Shown here: positions 37,657 to 50,620 of the stretch, piece by piece | Layout of the letters: each line of letters opens with the position of its first letter | How positions within the stretch are numbered: position 1 is the first letter of the stretch | Origin: Sanderia malayensis | Lineage: Eukaryota > Cnidaria > Scyphozoa > Semaeostomeae > Pelagiidae | DNA: 64,000 nt | Assembly (NCBI GenBank): GCA_013076295.1 | Contig: RQOL01000531.1 | Span: 3,472,001 to 3,536,000, forward strand | Reading direction: 5' to 3' | Translations under genes and position numbers: made by a program | The notes under the pieces: generated by a model | Database searches by the model: none | Told to the model about the DNA's origin: nothing | The model's input: only the letters and a program-made list of their open reading frames with translations

Positions 37657-38146
37657 CTTGAATGATAATGCCCAAAATTCCCTCGAAGAAGGACATAAAA
37701 TCAAAATGGCTGCAAAGCGAAAAACAATACAGCATGGAAAGTGGCGGGAATTTGCTCCTTCGCAATAACAGGCAAAGCTATTCTCCACTTGATAAAAAAA
37801 ATCTTAGAGTGGTCAGAGTAGGGAATAAAAGCAAACTAAGTATTATCGTATCGTTACTTGGAAGCTTCATTGATACATAATCAACCATTAAAAATAATAA
37901 GATTCTAAAAAAGAGAGCTGGCTCAGAAACAGTCGAAACAAACTAATTAGGATAATTTTGAGACAATATTCAGCCCTCTAAGACAATAGGTTCAAAAGTT
38001 ATGTTTGCCGAACTGTTGCAGCAAGCCAATTTCTATATGTATAATCCTTGTAACCCAGAAGATCTAATTCCTATAAATACGCCATATGTAAATACGGTGT
38101 AGGGTGTAGGGTTCAAAACCAGTCCTTGGGACCCAAGGACCCCCTG
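37657..38146. other. SMC3 upstream region
   Basis: Presumed SMC3 5' UTR and promoter on the minus strand. A further inverted-type copy of the downstream array motif (GAGACAATATTCAGCCCTCT) is near 37960. No other gene is seen. Confidence 0.4.
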
Positions 38147-39090
38147 GATGTTGAGACAATTCCCAGCTCTCTAGGAGTAATGGTTCGTGGACCCAAATTT
38201 CCAGTGGATAGCTAAACTTTCTATCTCACATGAAGTAGGCACTGAAAAGACAAAACTTTGAAATAGACTGAAAAATGATTCACAAGGAGTCGAATTATAC
38301 TAAATAGGTCCTACTGCTCACGTTGAGACAATTCCCAGCTCTCTAGGAGTAATGGTTCAAATTTTAGTGCGGCCAGAACGCCCGCGGATAGCTATTTACG
38401 CTTTCTATCATACATGAAGTAGGTATTGAAAAAATCAAATTTTGAAATAGACTGAAAAATGACTCACAAGGAGTCTAATTATACTAAATAGGTCCTACTG
38501 ATCACGTTGAGACAATTCCCAGCTCTCTAGGAGTAATGGTTCAAATTTTAGTGCGGCCAGATCGCCCGCGGATAGCTATTTACGCTTTCTATCATACATG
38601 AAGTAGGTATTGAAAAAATCAAATTTTGAAATAGACTGAAAAATGACTCACAATGAGTCGAATTATACTAAATAGGTCCTACTGATCACGTTGAGACAAT
38701 TCCCAGCTCTCTAGGAGTAATGGTTCAAATTTTAGTGCGGCCAGATCGCCCGCGGATAGCTATTTACGCTTTCTATCATACATGAAGTAGGTATTGAAAA
38801 ATTCAAATTTAGAAATAGACTGAAAAAAGACTCACAAGGAGTCTAATTATACTAAATAGGTCCTACTGATCACGTTGAGACAATTCCCAGCTCTCTAGGA
38901 GTAATGGTTCAAATTTTAGTGCACCCAGATCGCCCGCGGATAGCTATTTACGCTTTCTATCATACATGAAACAGGTACAGAAAAAATCAAATTTTGAAAT
39001 AGACTGAAAAATGATTCACAAGGAATCCAATTATACTAAATAGGTCCTACTGATCACGTTGAGACAATTCCCAGCCCCAGGTCGAAATAA
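38147..39090 (+). repeat. 184-bp tandem repeat array
   Basis: The motif GAGACAATTCCCAGCTCTCT recurs at 38153, 38325, 38509, 38693 and 38877, with a variant at 39061. This gives periods of 172 and then four times 184 bp. Units also share AGTAATGGTTCAAATTTTAG, CCCGCGGATAGCTATTTACG and AGGTCCTACTGATCACGTT. An inverted piece of the unit (TCCTAGAGAGCTGAAAC then CTCAACGTGATCAG) lies at about 39283-39318. Confidence 0.92.
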
Positions 39091-39577
39091 TTTGTCCTAG
39101 AAACCTGAAATTTGTTGCAACGTGATGGGCATGGTCAGAATAATATGGTTTGTTTATTTACAACTCCAATATCATTGTAATCTGTCCCCGGCGTTCCAAA
39201 ACACTGGAAACGACGCATTCTAATGGTTTAAAGCCCGTCGTTATCGGGTGCTTTGAGCAACCATAACATTTGAACAAATTGTCCTAGAGAGCTGAAACTT
39301 TTCTCAACGTGATCAGAAAGATTCGTTTGATAAGGTTTGATAAGGTTTGAAAGGAGGTTTTCCAGGGTTTGAAAGGAGGTCTCAATCGCCTTCGTTGAGC
39401 AAGATTTGAAAGTAGATCGTTGTATTCCCGCGCAGTATTGATAACTACCCCACCGCTAATGCTCGCCACTAATCGTTTTTCAGTTTTCGTTACTCGTAAT
39501 TCGTCGTTTGATGCAATTCTCGGTCATGTGGTTTTGGCCACTAGTATCTTTTGCCAACCAAGAAAGTAATTTGATTT

Positions 39578-41922
39578 GAAATGTCGGAACCAAATTCAAG
39601 ACAGACGAAAATAGGTCTGGATTCTGGACTCACATTGGAGAATTCTAGACTCACATTGGGAAAATCGCTGCAAAAGACGGTATTATCATCGATTGCTATA
39701 AATTTGAAGTCTCTGCCCTGAAACTACAACTATATGAGGATCCTTTCAGCAAAAAACCGCATCTCTATCTTGCTTGTACTTCGAAATCAAACGGGAAATA
39801 TTTTGTCACTTGCTCCTCGACATGGCCGCCTGGTCAGGCTGGCCTACCGTAAACATGGTAAAAATTTCAAAGTCTTTCATTTTTACGAAGTTCGAAGTCT
39901 CTGCCCTGAAACTACAACTATGTTAGGATGTTATCAGCAAAAAACCGCATCTCTATCTTGCCTGTACTTCAAAATCAAACGGGAAATATTTTGTCACTAG
40001 CTCTTCGAAAAGGCTGCTTTTCCAACTTGTCGAAGTGGATGTCACCGTTACGAAAACACGGAACAAGCAGAACACAGACTCACATTGGAGAATTCTAGAC
40101 TCACATTGGGAAAGTCGCTGTAAAACACGGTATTATCATTGTTTGCTGTAAATTTGAAGTCTCTGCCCTGAAACTACAACTATATGGGGATGTTTTCAGC
40201 AAAAAACCGCATCTCTATCTTGCTTGTACTTCGAAATCAAACGGGAAATATTTTGTCACTAGCTCTTCGAAAAGGCTGCTTTTCCAACTTGTCGAAGTGG
40301 ATGTCCACGTTACTAAAACACGGAACAAGCAGAACACAGACGAACATTCTTTTCTGGATAAACATTGGAAATCAAACGGGAAATGTTTTGTCATGACATT
40401 CAGATGGTAACACGCTTAGTTTAAGTTCAATTTCGACTTCAGTTCGTCTTGCGTAATTGATTACATTTTTTGCTTTTGTACCCCAGGAATTAAGCATCAT
40501 TGCATTGTTATGTCACTTTTTGGTATTTTCTCATGGATTTCGGAATTTATATGAATTACAATACTGCCTTGCGTGTACGTCCTAATTGTTGATTCCAATT
40601 TACCTTTACCTTTAATATAAGTAGCTTCTACTTGGAAGTTTAATTTAGTTAATTTTGGAATATTGTAAAAGACAGTCATATTCTCTTTGCTTGTCGTTTA
40701 TGTCTTTGTCAATTCTTGTTGCGGGAATCTTTCTCAAATGCACCCAGTAGGCATCGTGTCAGGTAAATTTATATCTGCCATCGATGAATCTTGAATTGAG
40801 TTGAATTGCCATCTATGTTGGAGGCTGTGCCTATGTATCCGATCCGTTCATTTACTTTAACGAATAACCGTATTTCAAAAATGATTGTTAAGGATAAGAA
40901 ATTTGATAAGTATTGGCAAAAGTAACAATTTTTCAATTGTTTTTATCGAAAGTTCCCGCTCAAGCGGACTTTAGACATATTTTTCCTCTGTTCTGTTTGT
41001 TCCGTGTTTTAGTAACGTCAACAGCCACTTCGAAAAGTTGAAAAGGCAGTGACAAAACATTTCCCGTTTGATTTCGAAGTACAAGCAAGAAAGAGATGCG
41101 GTTTTTTGTTGAAAACATCCCCCTATTGTTGTAGTTTCAGGGCAGAGACTTCAATTTATAACAATCGATGATAATTCGGTCTTTTGCAGCAACTTTCCCA
41201 ATGTGAGTCTGGAATCTCAAATGTGAGTTTGTGTTCTGCTTGTTCCGTGTTTTAGTAGCGTCGATATCCACTTCGAAAACTTGGAAAAGCAGCCTTTTCG
41301 CAGAGCTAGTGACAAAATATTTCCCGTTTGATTTCCAAGCACAAGCATGATAAAGATGCGGTTTTTTGCTGAAAACATCCCCATATAGTTGTAGTTTCAG
41401 GGCAGAGACTTCGAATTTCTTAAAAATGAAAGACTTTGAAATTTTTGTCATGTTTACGGTAGGCCAGCCTGGCCAGGCGGCCATGTCGAGGAGCAAGTGA
41501 CAAAATATTTCCCGTTTGATTTCGAAGTACAAGCAAGATAGAGATACGGTTTTTTGCTGAAAACATCCTAACATAGTTGTACTTTCAGGGCAGAGACTTT
41601 GAATTTCTTAAAAATGAAAGACTTCGAAATTTTTACCATGTTTACGGTAGGCCCGCCTGGCCAGGCGGCCATGTCGAGGAGCAAGTGACAAAATATTTCC
41701 CGTTTGATTTCGAAGTACAAGCAAGATAGAGATGCGGTTTTTTGCTGAAAGTATCCTCATATAGTTGTAGTTTCAGGGCAGAGACTTCGAATTTGTAGTA
41801 ATTAATGATAATACCGTCTTTTACAGCGACTTTCCCAATGTGAGTCTGGAATCCCAAAGTGAGTCTAGATTCCAGACCTATTTTCGTCTGTCTTGAATTT
41901 GGTAATGTCGGATTGTTTACAT
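39578..41922. mobile_element. Fold-back element with large inverted repeat arms
   Basis: The left arm (about 39578-40400) and right arm (about 40985-41922) are inverted copies, outermost ATGTCGGAACCAAATTCAAG against CTTGAATTTGGTAATGTCGG, around a spacer of about 580 bp. Each arm holds two or three tandem copies of a module with GAAGTCTCTGCCCTGAAACT, AGCAAAAAACCGCATCTCTA and TCAAACGGGAAATATTTTGT. The module is open in one frame (reading KFEVSALKLQLYGDVFSKK and HLYLACTSKSNGKYFVTSS) in several copies on both strands, as if derived from a captured coding exon. No transposase is present. The source protein was not recognised. Confidence 0.8.
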
Positions 41923-42085
41923 TGTTGAATCCTTTTATTATCCTGCATAATCCTTTGAAATTACCTTATCAAGGATGCAGTTTCTACGCATTCACCCGAC
42001 TCTGAAACTAGTTTGAGTGACTGGCAAAAGATCTTTTGCCTTGGCCTAGTCAAGGTATTTAGGGATCAATAAACAACTGATTAGA

Positions 42086-44489
42086 ATGGAAGGTGAAGAG
42101 TTAAGCAGGCTGAAGGACGAGAATCGGAGTCTGAGGATTAAAATAGCTGGAGTAGACACTCTTTCTTCGTTATTAAATGGCACAAGAGATGAACTCGATA
42201 CTGTTTTTGGGGAAAAGGAAGACCTTGAGATGGAGCTCGCAAGATTGCAGTGTAGATGTTCAATGCTTGAAAAAGAGATTGCCGATAATAAGAAGAAGCA
42301 TGACGTGCAAGGCTGTAGACCGTCCAAAGATCTGTTTGAGTCGATCTTGAGAGAAAACAAACAACTGAAAACCGACTTGAAAGAGGCGAGGACGAAGAAA
42401 ACTGTAGAAGAGGAGGTGAGGACTCCCCCCCCCCCCACCCCAGACAGACTCTGTCACCTTGCCCCCTCTTCAGGCCCCTATAAGCAATTTTGAATCCACG
42501 AAGACAACTTTGACAAAGACCAGTATCTCTTCTTTAGTTTAAACTTTAATTAAAGTTAACAACCACCAGAAAAGACCTGCCATGCCAGGGTAGGAAAGGA
42601 ATAGAAAGTGCTTCCATAGCCCCCTATGTTTTCACCACCCCTGATGATAAACTGTTCTTGGAGCAGTTTATCATCAGGGTTTATCACAGTTTATCATCAG
42701 GGGTGTGATTATCATCTTGGAACAGTTTATCATCAGGGTTTATCACAGTTTATCATCAGGGGTGTGATTATCATCTTGGAACAGTTTATCATCAGGGTTT
42801 ATCACAGTTTATCATCAGGGGTGTGATTATCATCTTGGAACAGTTTATCATCAGGGTTTATCACAGTTTATCATCAGCTTGGAACAGTTTATCAGAAAAA
42901 TATAAGAGGGAAATAGAAAATAAAAGAGAAAAATATATATTTTTTAGGGATTATTTGACCCAGATACAATGCATGGTTTGATGGCATTCAAAAACGAAGT
43001 TGAATTGGAAATCAAGAGCATCCAACAAGTAATGAAAAGGGAGGAGGGAGAGAGCCAGATTACACAAATTTCCAGACTGCTTGGACAAGTTTCAAAGCTG
43101 GAACACGACAACAGCTCTAAAGAGGAAGAGATAGTTGCTTTGAAGTCGGATTTACAAATTCTCAGAAAGCAACTGGAAGAGCAGAGCTTGGTATCAAGTA
43201 CCCATGGGTTGGCATTGGATCAAGTTACCGTTCCATTGACTCAGAACGATGTGTGTCAAAAAGATGTTGGAGTTCAGACGGTGCTGGAGTTTCAAGGTGA
43301 TGAAGCAATGCAGAAAGAATTCAGCCTCAGAAGTAGCAAGGCATTGGAGCCAAGAAGTCCGAAGAGATCTTCATCAATTGGAAGAAGAAACTCTAAAAGG
43401 GCAAGTGGGGATTGGAGTAACATCAAAAAGACTCATTCAGATCTATTTGAGGATTCATGGGATATTGATAACATCAATCCAAATGAACAACTGAAAGTCA
43501 CGCAAGATCTTCTTGTGCAAGCCAATGAAATCATTACTATCATGACAGAAGAGAATGCAAAGGTAAGTTTCTTCTGTTTTCCGAGAAAGGAGATGACTGT
43601 GAGATGTCTGCAGGTATTATGCTGTTCTTGCTCCATTCATATCAGATGTATTTGTCTCTGTAGCTTGTGAAGGTCAATGCAGCTCTGTTGGAAGAACTCA
43701 GCAAGGAATCAAATAATCTTGAGGTCGATAAGAAGAATGCCATGGTAGAAAGGCTGAGGTTCTTGTTCACGGAGTCATCTCTCGAAGAAACTGAGGAAGT
43801 CACACATATCATTCAAGATTTGCTCAATGAAAATCTTGACAATTCTGATGACAAAGACTGGAGCAAAACGTTGGAAATATCAACAAAAACTGAGTCATCA
43901 TGCAATGACAATAATAATGAAGCAAATGTTGATGAAGAAGAGCAGAAGAAATGCAACACAAGAGATAGTGGTGTGGATATTTTTCCATTGATAGATTCCA
44001 CAGATCAGCAGCATTCGCCAACACAAACATGCATCACTGAATTGGTGGAAAACACAGAAGTTTCAACCAATGGTGAGCCTGTCACTGCTGATGACAATGA
44101 TGCAACTGTTGACTGCAGCGTTTCAGACGAGAACTCCCAATTGAAGGTTCATCTTGAAGAGCAAAGTAAACTCATTGCCAATGCAGAGGATAGAATTTCT
44201 CAACTACTCGAAAGGATCGCATCATTAGAGGAAAAAGAAAAGAAAATGCTGAAGGAACAAGAGGAGGTAGCTCTCTTATTTTCTCACTTATTTAGTCAGA
44301 TCTATCATAAGACTTTTCACGAGATTTAGCTCAGTAAAGTTAACAATTATTATGATTATTTCACAGGCGATCAACGAAGCTATTGGCCCAGTTGGAAGGC
44401 GAAGGTTGTGTAAAAGTGTGAATAACATTCCCAGCTCAATGCACACGCCTGTCACGTACCAAAGGATTGTTCTAGAGAGCGACATTTGA
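42086..44489 (+). CDS. Coiled-coil protein of unknown function, four exons
   Basis: Exons 42086-42415, 42948-43562, 43664-44266 and 44367-44489 all join in phase 0 to about 556 aa. The start is MEGEELSRLKDENRSLRIK. Residues 1-110 and about 120-200 are heptad-type coiled coil (LKDENRSLRIKIAG, LARLQCRCSMLEKEI, LLGQVSKLEHDN). A basic Ser-rich patch (SPKRSSSIGRRNSKR) follows, then a further coiled coil (LVQANEIITIMTEENAKLVK), an acidic Asn/Glu stretch, a last coiled coil (NSQLKVHLEEQSKLIANAE) and a short C-terminal end reading GPVGRRRLCKSVNN. Such a layout is common among centrosomal, cytoskeletal or trafficking adaptors, but no family was recognised. No signal peptide or membrane segment is seen. 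Confidence 0.8.
42650..42897 (+). repeat. ~60-bp minisatellite (GTTTATCATCAGG) in intron 1 of the coiled-coil gene
   Basis: Four near-identical copies of a 60-bp unit, each with two GTTTATCATCAGG cores plus TGTGATTATCATCTTGGAAC. The near identity implies recent expansion. Confidence 0.92.
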
Positions 44490-46245
44490 TTGGCTCTTTG
44501 ATAATCCTGTTCCATGTTTTGCACATGCACAAAACTGATTTGCATTTCAAGATGATTCATACACGAAGTAAACCAAGGGAAATCATTTCACCATTCGCTT
44601 AAAAGATTCATGTACATATTTTCTATGTTTTAATAACTCTATGGAAGTATAAATCTGTGTATTTATATACAACGATGTTCTATTTTAGAATACTGTATTT
44701 ATGAAGACTTATTGCATAATTTTAAATTTGCTTGCAAGCATTTTAAGAAACTTTAAAACATTACTCCAAGACTTTTGCTGATAACTTTTATGAGGGAAGA
44801 AATAAAATAGCTAACTAAAGTTTTAATATAGAGCTGTGAAGTATTTTTCATCTATTATGGACATCACGTTTGATACGTGAATTGTAGAAAGAGTGTACTT
44901 TAAAACCAAGATTTTTTACGTTTTTTGTGGACTATTGCCACTATTATGGACTATTTTCTAAATGGCAAACTTCAGACTTATGTGTTTAGTATTATTAAGA
45001 TGCTATTGATTAGAAAATGAGATATAATATTTCAAAAAGACTTGGATAAACTCTCTCTTCTTAAATCTCGCAACTTCTTCATCGAATGGTTGGATAAAAC
45101 TTAGAGCAGCTTTCTATGGTTCATTCAAAATATACAAATATAGTTGGTAAAGGAACGAAAATTCAAAATTCGTGCGATATATCCGAATCGCCTCGGAAAC
45201 AAATTTGGTGTGTTTGTAGTACTAGGCTTGCCCTCATTACGTCACCTTCACTCAACCACGCAAAAGATGGTACGTCATGGATTTTCTTCGTGTGCACTTA
45301 AAATGGGACATGATTTCATTGACGCAAATTGTTCATACGTTTGGCCAACTGGAGTCAAAGAAATTAGTTATGGTCTTAAATGTTCAGGAAGTATACTTGG
45401 CTTGTATTTAAGGCAGGATAGCTCTAACAGTTGTGAGGACTTCGGATTTTTAGGGTGTTGGTTGATCGAAAAATGTTGTGTTCGTTTTTTGGTGAACGAA
45501 GATTATTCTCATATCGTAGACACATATCATATAACACTTCTTGTGCATCATACAATAAAGGAAAGAATAATGGATAAAGTTTGATGGAAAAACCTTTGTT
45601 CGATAAAAACGGCCGCAATGTTATTGTTGACTCACACGTCACTCCGTTACCAAAGGTAATTCGAGCTCAAGGTTGAGTCATGTAATTTTATCTTAATTCC
45701 TACATATCATGTTTCGTTTTGCGATCAAACAATTACTCATATAAAAAGAATAATACAATATTTCTTCGCTTGAGGTTTGGAGTTGAAGCTTAGCTTGGAA
45801 GTAGTCGAAATCTGGTAAGAATTTCAGCTTTAAACGATGCATATTTTTTGTAACACTTTTTTACATTTTCGACTTTGAGCCTGCAATTATTGTAAAGTTA
45901 TTATCAATTGACCCTTATTTTGCTTTGTGAGAGAGCTCAGATAAACAAAACATCTCAGTCTAGTCTTGATGACACTGGAACCTGCCTTTATTCTTATTAC
46001 ATTATTCTTAACTTTTATAGAATTTGAGCCTGAACCCTCTTATTAACTGTATTCTTATAAAAAGTGTGTAACGGTGAAGCAGTAAAAATAGAACAAGATT
46101 GATTCCAGCTTCATAGATGCAATGATTCAATTCAGCCGCAGGGTCGTAATAAAATGACCTTATTTTGTATCACACTTATGTATGACGTTTAATGCCAATG
46201 CGTTTTTGCATCATATCATTTAGAAGTGGATATTCTTTCGCCAAC
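44490..46245. other. Intergenic region upstream of gene A
   Basis: No supported coding gene. A possible non-coding leader exon of gene A ends near 45813 (AGTCGAAATCTG followed by GTAAGAAT), with a matching acceptor CATTTAG near 46222. An open frame at 45144-45584 has no recognisable domain. Confidence 0.45.
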
Positions 46246-49200
46246 ATGATGCTAATCAAAGCACTTCTCTTGACTGCCCTTTCAATTGTTTACATCAATG
46301 CAGGTATGAATATTACAAACCCGCTCCCAACAATCTTACAACTTTGTGCTAAAATTTACCCCACTGAAATTCCTTTGTGTGTAACTGGGGGCAAGGGATT
46401 AATACCCCACAATCCTCTTGCTATATGCGTATGTTACGTACTTTGTTTTGTAGCGAATCCTTGCGATGACATAGAGAAAGATTTTTGCAGTACTTGGGCA
46501 AAAAAAGGTTACTGCACGAAAATTTATACGACCTATATGAAGAAAAATTGCAAGAAAACTTGCGGATATTGCCCAAAAAGTTCGTAATTTTGAACAATTT
46601 TCTATTCTTGGTATATGTATTATTTATTCATCACATCTTTCGTGCAGATTGAACTGTTAAGTTTTGTAATCTGAGACGCACGCTCTCTGATGCTAACACC
46701 AAGGGTCAATGACAGCTAGCCATAAATATGCTAGGAAGACTTTTAAAGAAAACAAAGATTGTTTTCGCTCTGTTATTTCGCACATTCACAATACAAAATT
46801 TCAATGTTTCCCTTTTTGTGAGCACAGTGAGCCACACGAATGAATGTTTTCATCTTAATGTTGCATTATGCTTTTTGTTTATGATCAGAGAATCCAGAGT
46901 GTTTGAACGAACCAGAGCATGACAAAAACTGCGAGAACTATTGGAAGGGTTTCTGTTCACGAAAATCACAATACTTTTCATTCATGAAGAAGAATTGCAA
47001 GAAGACATGTGGACTTGTCCTGGTAAGTAAGTTGTTAATTTATTATTAATAATTCATACTTTGTTAATTCATTGAAGAGTCACAAACTGTAAATTTCCAT
47101 AGTGCACAATAGGCAAACGTATATTTCCTATTCAACTACATAACTCAATATAATTGAGCTTTGCATCTATTATTTTTATTATTTTTAGAGGAATTGCCAT
47201 CAAAAGTTTTAATAGCTGCGTATATTTAATGATGAGTTTTCGTCTCTATAGCAAATACCAAAAGTAATATTCCCAATATCCACTTAAATTATAGCGGTCT
47301 AGGCGTCTATAACTTATATTATTTCTAGAACTCATATTATTTCTATGACCTCATAAACAATTTGCGCCACGCCAGAGCAAGCTCCTCCACATTCGATATG
47401 TTTAAGAAATCGCAGAGTCAAGTCGTTCCCAGGCCACATTGATGCATCATATTGCACCCGTAATCTTGTGGGTAGCTAGCCAATCAGAATGACTGTTTGA
47501 TACAGCCACAACAATTAAAAGGCTTTGAGACTCAACAACAGCTACAATTCATACGGTTGGCGTTGGTCTTTGACTCATTAAGATTCCTAAGACTCCATAT
47601 TAGATTATCATAGAAAGAAAAAGGCTTGAAAATCCACTTACCTTTGGTATATTCTGCCGCTAGCAATTCTAGTGTCTAATTTCCTTTGTACAAACAATAC
47701 AATATGAATAGGTAACATCTTTTCTTATATCGCATTGTAGTATACTTCATTTGTTTATCGTTATTTCCAGCACAAACAACTCTTCCACCAACGACAAAAC
47801 CCAAACCTAAACCAGGTAAAGCAGATCCACGATTCAGTGTAGTTTATGTATATAGATTAATATAAATTATCATAAATTATCAACAACAGATATACGTCGA
47901 ATATCTATAATCGCTCATAGGGATCAAAGGCTTAATTAATTCGGTGTAGTGTCATATGAAATGGTACTTCAATAAAAATAGAGACATCAGTAGACATCTA
48001 TCGTTATGAGCATCACTGGCACTCGTAAAGATTTGGAAAATACTAATTGTTTTTAAAATCGGAAACATGGCGAAACATAGTAAATACTAAAGCTTTTCGT
48101 CTGACACTCATCAGAGTAGTACGTCAGAAAGAGAACGAAAAATACTAATTTTGTTGTTGTTCTGTTTCTAAATGACAGCCTGCAAAGATACTCCCAAGCA
48201 TGCGAAGAATTGCCCCGGTTTTAAAAGGTTCTGTAAAAAGGCAAGCCGATGGTTTAAATGGATGCATGACACTGTCCCAAAACATGCAAATTCTGCCGAG
48301 GTAGGAAATACAACAATTAGAGCATGGAAGAAGGGAAAGAGAAGAAAGAGGGGACTTTTAATGCAAGGGGCATTTTATGATGTAATTATTTATAATATTT
48401 CTATGAGAAACTATTTATTAATTAGACGACTGTGGATTAAGAGGGCCTGTCCAAGGAAGAGTTATTGGAGGTGTTGAAGCCGAAGCCCATTCATGGCCAT
48501 GGTCTGTGGCTCTTCTTAGATTCGGTGGGTATTTCTGTGGTGGTACATTGATCGATGAACAATGGGTTCTTTCTGCGGCACATTGCGTTTATGGACGAGA
48601 AGACCAGGCTATGTTTATGGAGGCTGTGCTTGGGGAACATGATAGGTACGTATGACGTATAGTCACTACATTGCATCCCTGTGCTTTACTCGGTTTTGCT
48701 AGTTGCGATCGAGGCACAGGGACGCAATGTAATGAGTCTACGTATGACATACATTATGTATTGTATGGCATGACGTATGGCATAATAATAAAATTTGAAA
48801 TTGTTTCATTGCTTTAGATCTGTAACAGAAAAAACAGAACAGAAATTCAAGATTGAGAAAATAATAAGCCACAAAGATTACAGTTCTACAACGCTTGACA
48901 GTGACATTGCGATGATAAAATTGAAAAACAAAGTTGTTTTGAAGAAAGATAAGTTTGGTAATCCAGACAAAGTCGGACTGGCTTGTTTACCAAAACAAGG
49001 AGAGGCAGCTAATATCAAAGATTTGTGCTTTATTACTGGTAGGAAAAGCAACATAGTGTAAACTTCATTTTTTTAATGGGGGGCTCATTGAATGTTTACG
49101 AGAAAGGGAGGTTCGTCAGACGTGGCAATATTTAAAGTGTGACTCTTTTATTTTGCTATTTGGAGAATAAAATAGCATTTGAATATGTAATTGGGTCAAA

Positions 49201-49629
49201 GAAGCTGATATCGCCGGATGCGGCAGCTGGCGATTGTATGGAAAGCAGTTTTTGTGAATGGTAAGCAATTAAATGTTTGTTGTAGGTTGGGGAAAGACAA
49301 CTGGTGATGGCACAAGCAGTCAGATTCTAATGGAAGCTGAAATGCCAACGGTTACTAACAGGAAATGCAGGAAACTGAATCAAAGATGGGGAGGAACAGC
49401 CATTACAAAAAACATGTTGTGCGCAGGACAGGAGCCTGGGACAAAAATGAGCGGTTGTCATGGTGATTCCGGTGGTCCATACGTGTGCACCAAAAATGGT
49501 AGAAAGTGGACACTGACTGGTGCAGTTAGCTGGGGATCATCCAGATGTGACAGGAGTGAGAAATACACAGTGTTTGCCCGTGTCAGTGAGTTCAGAGATT
49601 GGATTGACAACATCAGAAACACTAATTGA
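46246..49629 (+). CDS. Gene A: secreted ShK-ShK-linker-ShK-chymotrypsin-like protease, two one-base frame breaks
   Basis: Exons 46246-46303, 46454-46579, 46889-47022, 47771-47815, 48179-48300, 48426-48645, 48818-49038 and 49286-49629, about 423 aa if in frame. Exon 1 is a signal peptide (MMLIKALLLTALSIVYINA). Exons 2 and 3 each encode a ShK six-cysteine module, exon 4 a Thr/Pro/Lys linker and exon 5 a third ShK. Exons 6-8 encode an S1 protease: [17 protein letters not shown], His in LSAAHC, Asp in DSDIAMIKL and Ser in GCHGDSGGP. Position 189 reads Ser and 226 probably Thr, so chymotrypsin- or elastase-like rather than trypsin-like specificity is inferred. Exon 2 needs a weak donor (GTTCGT). 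Exon 3 (47011-47022) and exon 5 (48265-48275) each lack one base relative to gene D or their own phase, putting the last ShK cysteines out of frame as written. A polyadenylation signal lies just after the stop. Confidence 0.88.
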
Positions 49630-49960
49630 GACGAACAGAAAATAAAGACTGATTTTATATAAGCGTAGTTTTTAGCTTTTTTACTACATTCTTATTCGAT
49701 TGCAAATTGATATTCTGTGTCATCTTTACGGCTGGAATTCTTTGATACAGTTTCATAGCATATCACATTGGAGTTCGTTTTCCTTTTACTCTTATCACCT
49801 TTTGGTGCCCTGCAGGCTCTACCATTGGTTACCAGTATGGCAACCCTGCGTCTAACGCGAACAGGCGTGCAAGGACGTGCCAGAAAAGAGCGAACAGGCG
49901 TGCCAGAAAAGCGCGGCATGTTGTCAGCTTTTATTGCACTGTCACGCAATAGATTCCCGC
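49630..49960. other. 3' flank of gene A
   Basis: The sequence GACTGATTTTATATAAGCG and TTTACGGCTGGAATTCTTTG here is homologous to the flank after gene C (58780-58890). A short repeat (GCGAACAGGCGTGC, GTGCCAGAAAAG) occurs twice at 49857-49912. Confidence 0.6.
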
Positions 49961-50126
49961 AGTGTTAAAATTAGATAAATAGAGCTTTGGCACTTCTCAG
50001 TTCTCTATCTATATCCTTCCAGCATTCACAACACACTTCACGACAAAATTCGGATGAAAGTTCGTGGGTCTTGAAGAAGAACGTTGAAATTCAATTGTGA
50101 CTGAGAGAAAGATTTTCAATAAGCAT
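49961..50126 (+). promoter_or_regulatory. Promoter-proximal region and non-coding leader exon of gene B
   Basis: This segment ends AATAAGCAT followed by a GTAAGAAT donor and pairs with the acceptor CACAG before 50582, upstream of the gene B ATG. It aligns with the region ending at 59681 upstream of gene D (shared ACACA, TTGAAGAA and GAAATTCAA segments). Start of transcription is not defined. Confidence 0.55.
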
Positions 50127-50620
50127 GTAAGAATATGTCTATATTTCATAAAAATGAATTTGATTTATTTTTTGCATTAAAATGTCTGTGTCAGTATTCC
50201 TTAAATGGTTTAAATCAGTGTTATATACTTCTGTGTTTAGTACTCAAACTAAACTTGAACATCAACCCTTGCTGTCGTCCAGTCCAATGTTGCTTGTATG
50301 TAATTTATAAAGAAAAGACTATGAATGATAATTTATAGACTTTGAGAAATGGTTGGATGGACAAATTACATGGAATTATATATATAAACTATATGGTATA
50401 ATAATTGCTTTTCTGGTATTTTGCAACAAAATGGCGAGTGGGAAAGTTTGTGGAAAGCAAAAGTGCAGTCTTAAACATTATTCTTATAAAACAAAGCAGT
50501 GTTATATAGGTTAATTAAGTTTTTTTCAGTGACTATCTCTTTTACAGACGGTTTACATTTGCAGTTTTTGTTTTTTCACAGCAAGAATACTGCTGAACTT
50601 GCCTTTTTGTCGTCATCATA

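Noticed and set aside
45144..45584. 146-codon plus-strand open frame
   Set aside because: No signal peptide, domain or splice context. Another frame overlaps it on each strand.
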